Positions 56,895 through 64,000 of a stretch of 64,000 bases of DNA are shown one piece after another; the stretch's first letter is position 1, and the number at the start of each line of letters is the position of its first letter. The notes under the pieces were generated by a model that was given only the letters and a program-made list of their open reading frames with translations, ran no database searches and was not told the DNA's origin. Made by a program: the position numbers and the translations under genes. This stretch comes from Rhodopseudomonas palustris (GTDB lineage: Bacteria > Pseudomonadota > Alphaproteobacteria > Rhizobiales > Xanthobacteraceae), in the NCBI GenBank assembly GCA_016215605.1, contig JACRJB010000004.1:1-64000 (forward strand). The letters are read 5' to 3'.

Positions 56895-58232
56895 ATGCGC
56901 GTTCAATTCAAGCTGGTCTTGTTGATTGTTGCGGTTTCAATCTCGTCGGTTCCCTCAGCGTCCGCCCAAAACGAATCGACGGCTCCGGTTCAGATCCGTG
57001 CGACCTACGCGGCGCCCTTGTCGCGCTACTATGCGCCCTACGCCATTCAGGCCGCTGCGGCCTATATTCCAAAAAACGAAATCGATGCGACGTTGGGGCC
57101 GTCCGGGCAGCCGGCGCTCGATGGCGCCGATGTTGGGCGCGCGGTGGCCTATGTGACGGACGGCGATGCGACAGTGGCGCCGCTCGCGACCAAGTATCTG
57201 CGGGCCTGGCAATATCAGTTTGGGAGCGAGGGCTATCTGACGTGCTTCGAATCCGACCCTGAATGTCTGGCAGCGATCGATCGGGACCGATGGACCCTCA
57301 GGATCGGAGGAGGGCCCGCCTTCCAGGTGTGGGCGCGAACGCGGTATCCGGCAAAAAACGGCGCTGCCTGCAGCGAAGTCAGCATCGCATTCCGCGGAAC
57401 AACAGCGGCATTTGCCGACTGGATCGGGAATTTCGACGTCGTCACCGGAGGCTTCACAGATGATCATTACCGGCAGCTCCGGCGCAATGTCGACGCGATC
57501 ATCAAGAAGGTCACGATGCTGGACTGCTATCGACGGGCGAGGCGGCCACCCCAGATCGTGTCGGTCGGGCATTCGCTCGGCGGAGGCCTCGCCCAGTTCG
57601 CTGGTCTCGCCAATCACCCGAGGCGCCCGCGCATTGCGAAGGTGTTCGCGTTCGATCCTTCGCCAGTGACTGGGGCGGCCTATGTCGACAAGCGGGTTCT
57701 GGCCGACAATGCACGCGGTTTGGAGATCGACCGCGTCTACCAGAGCGGCGAGGTGCTTCAGCGCCTGCGCGGATGGGCCCAGCGGCTGCCGCGTTCGCCG
57801 GTTCTGCCCTGTGTACGGGACGTCTCGTTCGATCTGATCAATTCCAACAACGCAATTCGCCTTCACAGTATGGCCGGGTTGGCCGGCGAACTCGTCAAGG
57901 TGTCGGCCCGCTATCAATACGAAGTGCCGGAGCCGCATCGGGGCTGCCCGGGCACCCGCTATCGCGCACCAGAGACGGACGATGACGTTGGCGAGCCCGA
58001 TCAGGAGCGCGGTAGCGGGCCGATCGCCGCGCGGTCGCAGCCGCTGATCGCCTCGGCTTCGCCGGGCGGGACGTGGTTCAATTCGGGCGAGGCCCAGTAT
58101 CCGGGTTCGGAGATGCCAGTCGCGCAACTCGCCGGCGCGCGCGCCATGAACGCCAACGCCCGGATCGCCCAAGTTAGGAGGATCGCAGCGGCCCATTCCG
58201 GGCGGCTCCGCGAGGCGCATGCGTCGCGATGA
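56895..58232 (+). CDS. Secreted class 3 lipase-like hydrolase
   Basis: A 445-residue protein with a signal peptide (cleavage near SASA, residue 24). The alpha/beta-hydrolase core has IAFRGTTAAFADWIGNF, typical of class 3 lipases, and the nucleophile box VGHSLGGGLAQFAG with Ser227, then FDPSPVTG (likely acid) and a later HSMAG His. The C-terminal 100 residues are disordered and polar. Probably exported and acting on lipid or ester; substrate unknown. Composition is less GC-rich than the core genes. Confidence 0.8.
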   Translation: MRVQFKLVLLIVAVSISSVPSASAQNESTAPVQIRATYAAPLSRYYAPYAIQAAAAYIPKNEIDATLGPSGQPALDGADVGRAVAYVTDGDATVAPLATKYLRAWQYQFGSEGYLTCFESDPECLAAIDRDRWTLRIGGGPAFQVWARTRYPAKNGAACSEVSIAFRGTTAAFADWIGNFDVVTGGFTDDHYRQLRRNVDAIIKKVTMLDCYRRARRPPQIVSVGHSLGGGLAQFAGLANHPRRPRIAKVFAFDPSPVTGAAYVDKRVLADNARGLEIDRVYQSGEVLQRLRGWAQRLPRSPVLPCVRDVSFDLINSNNAIRLHSMAGLAGELVKVSARYQYEVPEPHRGCPGTRYRAPETDDDVGEPDQERGSGPIAARSQPLIASASPGGTWFNSGEAQYPGSEMPVAQLAGARAMNANARIAQVRRIAAAHSGRLREAHASR

Positions 58233-58333
58233 AAATCGACGCCTGGGCCGACATCCGTCGTCGCGCCGATGGCGTGCGGACGTCGAAAACCGGCACCTCA
58301 CCTGCTGTCGGTCTCGCGCCGACGATCTGCGGC

Positions 58334-58921
58334 TTACAAATGCGCCAGATAGTGCGCCAGGGCGTAGATTTCCTCTTCGCTCAGCGGGTAGGCGACGTCG
58401 GCCATTGCGGCCATCGAGCCGCCGGAGCGCTGACCTGATTTGAATTCGTTCAGCGCCTTGATCAGGTATTCCTCGCGCTGGCCGGCGAGCCGCGCCGTGC
58501 CCTTGACGCCCGCGTAGGTGTCGGTGTGGCACGAGGCGCAACGCCGCCCGGCGGCGGCTTCGGCGCCCTTGCGGAACAGCTCCGGGTTCTCGTCGGGCTT
58601 CGGGTTCTTCATCGGCGCCAGCGACGCGTAGTAGGCGCCGAGATTGCGGATGTCCTCGTTGGTCAGCTCTTCGACGATCGTCTTCATGTTGGCGTTCTGA
58701 CGCGTCCCGGCGCGGAAGAACACCAGTTGCCACTGGATGTAGAGGTCGGGCTGGCCGGCCAGCGACGGCGTGTACTCCATTTTCGAGACGCCGTTGTCGC
58801 CGTGACAGAACGAGCAGACCCCGGCCTTTTCCTTGCCGGCCTCGATATCGCCGGCGACGAGGGGCGAGGCGAACAGCGACAGCCCGAGGGCGAGCGAAAC
58901 GGCGGCAGCGAGGCGAGTCAT
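58334..58921 (-). CDS. Diheme c-type cytochrome (c4-like)
   Basis: A 195-residue periplasmic cytochrome with a signal peptide (cleavage near LVAGD, residue 24). Two heme sites are CSFCH (Cys36, Cys39, His40) and CASCH (Cys128, Cys131, His132), each with downstream SLAGQ or RLAGQ and Met-containing helices as in cytochrome c4. It would carry electrons in the periplasm. It is on the same strand and 174 bp downstream of a PQQ-type dehydrogenase, which makes it a good candidate for that enzyme's acceptor. The ATG at 58921 gives the signal peptide; upstream in-frame residues lie in a repeat. Confidence 0.9.
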   Translation of the reverse strand: MTRLAAAVSLALGLSLFASPLVAGDIEAGKEKAGVCSFCHGDNGVSKMEYTPSLAGQPDLYIQWQLVFFRAGTRQNANMKTIVEELTNEDIRNLGAYYASLAPMKNPKPDENPELFRKGAEAAAGRRCASCHTDTYAGVKGTARLAGQREEYLIKALNEFKSGQRSGGSMAAMADVAYPLSEEEIYALAHYLAHL

Positions 58922-59029
58922 GCGAAATCTCTCTGTTGGGTCAGAGTTTGTGATTGACGATGGTCGGGCGATGAGGGGCTGGCGTGGTGCGGTGCGAAGC
59001 CGAGGTCCAGCTCTCGACAGGGGATCAGT

Positions 59030-59067
59030 TCCGGATGCGCTCGCTGACGAGAGCGCATCCGGAATGA
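59030..59067. repeat. Short palindrome, half of a larger repeat
   Basis: tccggatgcgctc and gagcgcatccgga form a perfect hairpin ending in atgac, like one arm-pair of the TCATTCCGG family. It lies between the dehydrogenase stop and the cytochrome start. Confidence 0.6.
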
Positions 59068-59095
59068 CGAGGTTGAGCACAGGCCGTCGCTCAGC

Positions 59096-60349
59096 TCACT
59101 TGCTGTAGCTGATGCGATAGATCGCCCCGGCCCAATCGTCGGCCACCAGCATCGAGCCGTCCTTGGCCAGCACGATGTCGGCGGGACGACCGAGATATCC
59201 CTGGTCGCCTTCGATCCAGCCGGTGGCGAAGTCTTCCTGCTTGGCGTTCTTGCCGTCCGGGTCGGCGATCACCCGCTTGATCAGGGCGCCCTGGTACTTG
59301 TGGCGATTCCAGGAGCCGTGCTCGGCGATGAAGATGTTGTTCTTGTACTCGGCGGGGAATTGATCGCCGGTGTAGAACTTCATGCCCAAGGGGGCGACGT
59401 GGGCGCCGAGGTTCAGGACCGGCGGCGTGAACTCCGAGCACTTGTGACCCATGGCGAATTTCGGATCCGGCATGTCGCCCTGATGGCAATAGGGATAGCC
59501 GAAATGCTCGCCCATCTTCGAGATCATGTTGAGCTTGTCGCTCGGCATGTCGTCGCTGATCCAGTCGCGGGCGTTCTCGGTGAACCAGTACTTGCCGGTG
59601 CGCGGATCAACGTCGCCGCCGACCGAATTGCGCACGCCGAGCGCGACCAGCTCGGCATTGCCGGTCTTGGGATCGACGCGGCGGATCTGCGACACCGAGG
59701 TCGGCGGCAGCCCGATGTTGAAGGGCGGGCCGAACGGCACGTAGAACCAGCCGTCCTTGTCGGGCGCCAGATACTTCCAGCCGTGCGCGACGTAGGACGG
59801 CATGTCGTCGTAAACGACCTTGCCCTGGCCGAGATTGTCGAGATTGGCCTCGGCATTGTCGTAACGGATCAGCTTGTCGATATCGATCACGTACAGCGCG
59901 CCGTTCTGGAACGCGAGGCCGGTCGGCATTTTCAGGCCCTTGAGGATGGTCTTGACCTGTTTCTTGCCGTCCTTGTCGGTGATCGCATAGACGTTGCCGA
60001 GCCCGAACGAGCCGACGAACAGAGTGCCGTTGTCGCCCCACGCCATCTGTCGCGCCGCCAGCACGCCGGAAGCGTAGACCTCGATCTTGAAGCCGGGCGG
60101 CAGCTTGATCTTCTTCATCATCGCCGCGAGTTCGGCGTCGGAAGCTCCGGTCGGCGGGCCGGACGGCGGCGCCAGGCCCTTCTGCGCTTCCGTCTCGTCG
60201 CCGAGGAACCAGTCCGGCGGCGGATTGGTCCAGAAGTCCTTCTTGTCGGAATCGTATTTCTTGAGGCCTTGAGCGCTGGCTTGATGGATCGTCCCGATCG
60301 CCAGGATTGCAGCGCACGCAACAACGGATCGTCTGAAGACCGACTTCAT
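59096..60349 (-). CDS. PQQ-dependent sugar/aldose dehydrogenase-type protein
   Basis: A 417-residue periplasmic beta-propeller with a signal peptide (cleavage near ASA, residue 27 of this start). Repeated propeller strands include MAWGDNGTLFVGSFGLGNVYAI and GGDVDPRTGKYWFTENARDWISDD, and it resembles the soluble glucose/L-sorbosone dehydrogenase family that uses PQQ. His residues in HGWKYLAPD and AEHGSWNRHKYQG are in positions typical of cofactor/catalytic residues. The substrate is unknown. It is followed by the diheme cytochrome, a likely electron acceptor. Its start ATG is at 60349. Confidence 0.85.
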   Translation of the reverse strand: MKSVFRRSVVACAAILAIGTIHQASAQGLKKYDSDKKDFWTNPPPDWFLGDETEAQKGLAPPSGPPTGASDAELAAMMKKIKLPPGFKIEVYASGVLAARQMAWGDNGTLFVGSFGLGNVYAITDKDGKKQVKTILKGLKMPTGLAFQNGALYVIDIDKLIRYDNAEANLDNLGQGKVVYDDMPSYVAHGWKYLAPDKDGWFYVPFGPPFNIGLPPTSVSQIRRVDPKTGNAELVALGVRNSVGGDVDPRTGKYWFTENARDWISDDMPSDKLNMISKMGEHFGYPYCHQGDMPDPKFAMGHKCSEFTPPVLNLGAHVAPLGMKFYTGDQFPAEYKNNIFIAEHGSWNRHKYQGALIKRVIADPDGKNAKQEDFATGWIEGDQGYLGRPADIVLAKDGSMLVADDWAGAIYRISYSK

Positions 60350-60714
60350 CGCGTCACTCCCTCGCACGGCCGCTGCTGCAGCCGCATTATTGTTGTCGAC
60401 GCCGCACAGGCATCGCAGCCAGCGTCAGATGCGCCGACTGCCCGACGCTATCATAACCGTTGCAACTGAGAAGGAGGATTACGTGCAAATTGCGATCGAG
60501 ACCGGGCCGGGTTCGATTAGTTCGCTGCGACGCGCGTTGAAAAATTCGCTGCGCTGCACTTGATGCAGCGCGTCCAAAGACCGGAGGTTGCTTCGACGAA
60601 GGAAGAGGCGGGCAGGCGCCGATATTGTGCGGCTGCGAAATCGGTTGCAAGAAAACGCGTTGGTGAAAGTCGCTGGGCGGCGGATGGCTCGCCGCCCAGC
60701 GTTGTCGCGAGGGC
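60350..60714. other. Spacer between transporter and dehydrogenase genes
   Basis: About 365 bases with no gene. Near 60672-60700 a strong stem gctgggcggcg / cgccgcccagc lies just past the transporter stop on the minus strand and may act as a terminator, although no strong T tract follows. The remainder should hold the promoter of the dehydrogenase; I see no clear site. Confidence 0.4.
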
Positions 60715-62364
60715 TCAGAATATCTTGAGCGCGTTCTGGAGCGTGATCCACACGCCCCAGGCCAACGGAATGCCGACGAAGGCCCAGAATGCCGCCGTGC
60801 CGGCGTCGAGGCCGCCCTTGCCGATGCCGTAGGAGCCGCCGCCGGTGCTGGCGGCTGCGCCCTTGGCCTGCAGCGCGGCGACTTCGTCGGGCTTCATGAA
60901 CCATTTGTCGGCGAGCGGCCGCACCAGCGCGTTGCAGATCAGGCCGAGCACCAGCATCCCGGCCAGGATGTACATGGTGAAGTCGTAGACCTGCGCGCGT
61001 GGCACGCCGGCGGCGATCTGCGCCTCGCGGATGTAGTTGACCACCACCGGGCCGATGATGCCGGCGGTCGCCCAGGCGGTCAGCAGCCGGCCGTGGATGG
61101 CGCCGACGAACTGGGTGCCGAAGATGTCGGCCAGATAGGCCGGCACCGTGGCGAAGCCGCCGCCATACATCGACAGGATGATGCCGAAGGCGAGCACGAA
61201 CATCACCTTGCTGCCCATTGCCGCCAACGTGGGCACCATCGCGTAGAGCACGATGCCGAGGATGAAGAATACGTAGTAGGTGTTCTTGCGGCCGATCTTG
61301 TCCGACAGCGACGCCCAGAAGAACCGGCCGGCGATGTTGAACAGCGACAGCAGCCCCGCGAAGCCGGCGGCGATGCCGGCGATCAGCGTCTTCTGTTCGG
61401 CGGACAGCTGGTTGAAGCTGAGATCGGGCAGGCCGATCAGCTTGCCGGCGAAGATCTCCTGCAGCATCGGCGAGGCCATGCCGATGACGCCGATGCCGGC
61501 CGAGACGTTGAGGCAGAGCACCGCCCAGATCAGCCAGAACTGGCGGGTCTTGTGCGCATCCCGCAGATGCACGTGGTGCGCGGTGATCATGGTGTTGGCC
61601 TTGGCCGGCGGCGTCCAGCCCTCGGGCCGCCAGTTCGGCGGCGTGATCCGATAGGCGAAGGCGCCGATCGTCATGAACACGAAGTAGATCAGGCCCATGA
61701 CGAGGAAGGTCTGCCAGACGCCGACGTCGGTCGGGGTCTTGAAGTAGTTCATCAGCATGTTGGCGAGCGGCGCGCCGATCATCGCGCCGCCGCCGAAGCC
61801 CATGATCGCCATGCCGGTCGCCATGCCGCGGCGGTCCGGAAACCATTTCACCAGCGTCGACACCGGCGAAATGTAGCCGAGGCCGAGACCGATGCCGCCG
61901 ATCACGCCGGAGCCGAGCCACAGCAGCCAAAGTTGATGCGTGTAGATGCCGATCGCGCCGAGCACCAATCCGCCGGACCAGCAGATGGCCGAGACGAAAC
62001 CCGCTTTGCGCGGCCCGACCCGTTCCAGCCAGCCGCCCCAGATCGCCGCCGACGCGCCGAGCAGCACGAAGAACAGCGTGTACATCCAGCCCATGCTGGC
62101 GACGCGCCAGTCGCAGGTGGTGGTGAACAGCTCCTGGATGATCGTCATGTCGCCGCAGACCTTCGGCGCCGACAATCCGACGGCGCGCGACAGCGGCAGC
62201 CAGAACACGCTGAAGCCGTAAGCCATACCAATGCACAAATGAATGCAGAGCGCGGCCGGCGGCACCAGCCAGCGATTGTACCCGGCAGCGGCGATGATCC
62301 GCTCGCGATCGAGTAGACCCGGCCGTGCGCCGGACAGGCGTCCGGTCCCTTCCAAGGTTGTCAT
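60715..62364 (-). CDS. OFA-family MFS transporter (oxalate/formate type)
   Basis: A 549-residue transporter of the OFA branch of the major facilitator superfamily, in which OxlT exchanges oxalate for formate. Twelve or more hydrophobic segments are seen; the family motifs are LGYISPVSTLVKWFPDRRGMATG in the first half and GRFFWASLSDKIGRKNTYYV in the second. It is longer than OxlT because of an extended loop near the middle and a C-terminal addition with another helix. It lies 56 bp downstream of fdsD on the same strand, supporting formate/oxalate as cargo. Confidence 0.9.
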   Translation of the reverse strand: MTTLEGTGRLSGARPGLLDRERIIAAAGYNRWLVPPAALCIHLCIGMAYGFSVFWLPLSRAVGLSAPKVCGDMTIIQELFTTTCDWRVASMGWMYTLFFVLLGASAAIWGGWLERVGPRKAGFVSAICWSGGLVLGAIGIYTHQLWLLWLGSGVIGGIGLGLGYISPVSTLVKWFPDRRGMATGMAIMGFGGGAMIGAPLANMLMNYFKTPTDVGVWQTFLVMGLIYFVFMTIGAFAYRITPPNWRPEGWTPPAKANTMITAHHVHLRDAHKTRQFWLIWAVLCLNVSAGIGVIGMASPMLQEIFAGKLIGLPDLSFNQLSAEQKTLIAGIAAGFAGLLSLFNIAGRFFWASLSDKIGRKNTYYVFFILGIVLYAMVPTLAAMGSKVMFVLAFGIILSMYGGGFATVPAYLADIFGTQFVGAIHGRLLTAWATAGIIGPVVVNYIREAQIAAGVPRAQVYDFTMYILAGMLVLGLICNALVRPLADKWFMKPDEVAALQAKGAAASTGGGSYGIGKGGLDAGTAAFWAFVGIPLAWGVWITLQNALKIF

Positions 62365-62420
62365 GTTGCGTTTCCCCTTTTATCGCCCGATTTCGGGCTG
62401 ATCTCGTTGGTCGTCGTCGA

Positions 62421-62639
62421 TTATTTGGCCACCGGCCTCAATGCCTCCACTGCCGCGCGGACTTCCGGCGCAAGCCCTTCGCCTCCCGACTCGAGATGCG
62501 CGACGATCGCGTTGCGCATCCGCGGATCCCAGAACTTCTTCAGATGCTCGGCGATGCCCGGCACCGCCTTGTCCGGCCCTTGGCTGCGAAAGAACGTGCC
62601 GATCTGATTGGCCATATGCACAAGCCGGTCAGGCGACAT
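62421..62639 (-). CDS. fdsD: Formate dehydrogenase delta subunit
   Basis: A 72-residue small protein: MSPDRLVHMANQIGTFF at the start and the conserved helical KKFWDPRMRNAIVAHLES region, matching the FdsD/delta subunit of soluble NAD-dependent formate dehydrogenases. Its start overlaps the fdhD stop by 11 bp, so they are translationally coupled. It may help assemble or stabilise the molybdenum enzyme. It is short and easily missed inside a longer false frame. Confidence 0.88.
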   Translation of the reverse strand: MSPDRLVHMANQIGTFFRSQGPDKAVPGIAEHLKKFWDPRMRNAIVAHLESGGEGLAPEVRAAVEALRPVAK

Positions 62640-63456
62640 CGGCGGCTCCTTCGCTCTCGCCGCCACTGATCCGGCCGGGATGGGTGAATATTTCGAAGCC
62701 GTCGGCGCGTGCGACCGCCGCGAGCGTGATGCCGGCAGCGTCCGCCATCCGCACCGCCAAGGCGGTCGGCGCCGACACCGCGACCAGCAGCGGCGCGCCG
62801 AGCGTGGCGGTCTTCTGGACCATCTCGACCGACACCCGGCTGGTGAGCAGCACGATGCCGTCGCCGGTCGCGACCTGCTGCCGCGCCAGCACGCCGGCAA
62901 GCTTGTCGAGCGCGTTGTGGCGGCCGACGTCTTCGCGGAGACCGACGATGCCGCGCGCCGGCGTCCAGAACGCCGCCGCATGCACGGCGCGGGTCTCGAT
63001 GTTGAGTTTCTGCAGCGGCGGCATCGCCTCGATCGCGGCGACGATCTGCTGCGGCGTGAACCGGCCGCCCGGAGCGACGACCGCTGCCGGGCGGAGCGCC
63101 TCGGCGATCGAGTCGACACCGCACAGCCCGCAGCCGGTGGGGCCTGCGATATGCCGGCGGCGCTGCTGCAGCTTGTCGGCGACGTCGCCGCCGAGCCACA
63201 TCCGCAGTTCGATGCCGTCGTCGAGCGGCACGATCTCGAAACTGTCGATCTGCGCCGGCGCGGCGATCACGCCCTCACTGAGGCTGAAGCCGATCGCAAA
63301 GTCCTCGAGGTCGGCCGGGGTCGCCATCATCACCGCGTGGGTGCCGCCGTTGTAGCTGATCGCAACCGGAGTTTCCTCGGGGATGGCACGCGCGCCGTCC
63401 TGCATCCGGCCGTTGCGCCAGGTCCGGGTGCTGCGGGTGTGGAGGGTCGGGCGCAT
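62629..63456 (-). CDS. fdhD: Formate dehydrogenase accessory sulfurtransferase FdhD
   Basis: A 275-residue FdhD, which carries sulfur from IscS-type desulfurases to the molybdenum cofactor of formate dehydrogenase. The catalytic Cys pair is in GPTGCGLCGVDS (Cys109, Cys112), with EDVGRHNALDKL and SRVSVEMVQKTA later, all family-typical. The ATG at 63456 has GGAG five bases upstream; a GTG two codons earlier would overlap the fdsA stop. The gene is between fdsA and fdsD. Confidence 0.95.
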   Translation of the reverse strand: MRPTLHTRSTRTWRNGRMQDGARAIPEETPVAISYNGGTHAVMMATPADLEDFAIGFSLSEGVIAAPAQIDSFEIVPLDDGIELRMWLGGDVADKLQQRRRHIAGPTGCGLCGVDSIAEALRPAAVVAPGGRFTPQQIVAAIEAMPPLQKLNIETRAVHAAAFWTPARGIVGLREDVGRHNALDKLAGVLARQQVATGDGIVLLTSRVSVEMVQKTATLGAPLLVAVSAPTALAVRMADAAGITLAAVARADGFEIFTHPGRISGGESEGAADVA

Positions 63457-63458
63457 CG

Positions 63459-64000
63459 TCACTCCGCGGCCTCGGCCGGCGAAGCGATCCGGCGCGCTGC
63501 GGCCGCCTGTTCCTCATAGGCGCGCTGCCATTCCGACGGACCGTTCGACGGCGCCACCTGCACCGCGGTCACCTTGTATTCCGGGCAGTTGGTCGCCCAG
63601 TCGGAGTAATCGGTCGTGACGACGTTGGCCTGGGTGTCGGGATGATGGAACGTGGTGTAGACCACGCCCGGTGCGACGCGGTCGGTGATCAGCGCGCGCA
63701 GCGTGGTCTCGCCGGCGCGGCTGGCGAGCCGGACCCAATCGCCATCGCGGACGCCGCGCTGCTCCGCGTCGTGCGGGTGGATCTCCAGCCGGTCCTCCTC
63801 GTGCCACACCGTGTTCGCGGTTCGCCTTGTCTGGGCGCCGACATTGTATTGCGACAGGATGCGGCCGGTGGTCAGCAGCAGCGGGAAGCGCGGCCCGGTG
63901 CGCTCGTCGGTGGCGACATATTCGGTGATGACGAACTTGCCCTTGCCGCGGACGAAATGATCGATGTGCATCACCGGGGTGCCGTCCGGCGCCCGTTCGT
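63459..64000 (-). CDS. fdsA: Formate dehydrogenase alpha subunit, C-terminal part
   Basis: Partial: the frame runs off the window end, so only about the last 180 residues are visible. They form the molybdopterin-dinucleotide-binding domain: LLLTTGRILSQYNVGAQTRRT, EIHPHDAEQRGVRDGDWVRL and VVYTTFHHPDTQANVVTTDYSDW, as in NAD-dependent formate dehydrogenases (Fds). The catalytic centre and iron-sulfur ligands lie outside the window. Followed by fdhD and fdsD with almost no spacing, the end of an fds operon. Confidence 0.93.
   Translation of the reverse strand, partial: ERAPDGTPVMHIDHFVRGKGKFVITEYVATDERTGPRFPLLLTTGRILSQYNVGAQTRRTANTVWHEEDRLEIHPHDAEQRGVRDGDWVRLASRAGETTLRALITDRVAPGVVYTTFHHPDTQANVVTTDYSDWATNCPEYKVTAVQVAPSNGPSEWQRAYEEQAAAARRIASPAEAAE

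Overview
The window reads as chromosomal DNA of a GC-rich alphaproteobacterium of the Bradyrhizobium/Rhodopseudomonas group, most like Rhodopseudomonas palustris. This is an inference from family content (DUF1036, DUF1236, MmcB, an Fds-type formate dehydrogenase, long-form PurC) and from the many intergenic palindromes of the kind seen in that group; no database was searched. Almost all of it is single-copy core or ordinary accessory genes. I see no prophage, insertion sequence, CRISPR array, toxin-antitoxin pair or recognised defence locus.

Layout. 0.4-2.7 kb: minus-strand operon HIT protein, NADH pyrophosphatase (NudC-like), PfkB sugar kinase. 2.9-6.6 kb: 4.5S SRP RNA, then dnaX, ybaB, recR and a small secreted protein on plus. 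6.7-9.6 kb: AmpG-like permease and RmuC on minus. 9.8-12.2 kb: def, fmt, truA on plus. 12.3-21.6 kb: a long minus-strand run of dapE, DUF805, dapD, pyrimidine nucleotidase, DUF1036 protein, argB, DUF423, engB, yidC, rnpA and rpmH. 21.9-24.4 kb: orphan histidine kinase, tRNA-Arg(ACG), secreted histidine phosphatase. 24.7-29.1 kb: YgiQ-type radical SAM protein, Ku, a small conserved protein, RadC. 29.2-37.6 kb: enoyl-CoA hydratase, purC, pirin, malonyl-CoA decarboxylase with an acyl-CoA synthetase, PAS protein, MmgE/PrpD. 37.8-47.1 kb: FUSC transporter-like protein, small envelope proteins, PHB-depolymerase-family esterase, triple-PAS hybrid kinase, DUF1236 protein, AraC regulator. 47.4-55.8 kb: MBL hydrolase, two VWA proteins, MmcB, MoxR ATPase, acyl-CoA dehydrogenase, large catalase. 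56-58.2 kb: a less GC-rich pair (membrane protein, secreted lipase). 58.3-64 kb: diheme cytochrome c, PQQ-type dehydrogenase, OFA-family transporter, and the end of a formate dehydrogenase operon (fdsA-fdhD-fdsD) that runs off the window.

Working together: dnaX, recR, radC, rmuC, Ku and mmcB serve DNA replication or repair; dapD/dapE and argB serve lysine/peptidoglycan and arginine synthesis; engB, yidC, rnpA, rpmH, def, fmt, truA and SRP RNA serve translation and protein targeting; the formate dehydrogenase, its FdhD sulfurtransferase and the OFA transporter form a probable formate/oxalate module; the PQQ-type dehydrogenase and diheme cytochrome are a probable periplasmic electron-transfer pair.

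The most unusual signals are an acyl-CoA dehydrogenase-like gene translationally fused in layout to a MoxR/VWA chaperone pair (52.4-50.1 kb), a DUF1036 gene whose signal-peptide start appears to have been cut off or extended by a palindromic repeat (16.7 kb), a MITE-like repeat that supplies a neighbouring stop codon (18.02 kb), and the strict placement of about fifteen palindromic elements next to gene 3' ends.
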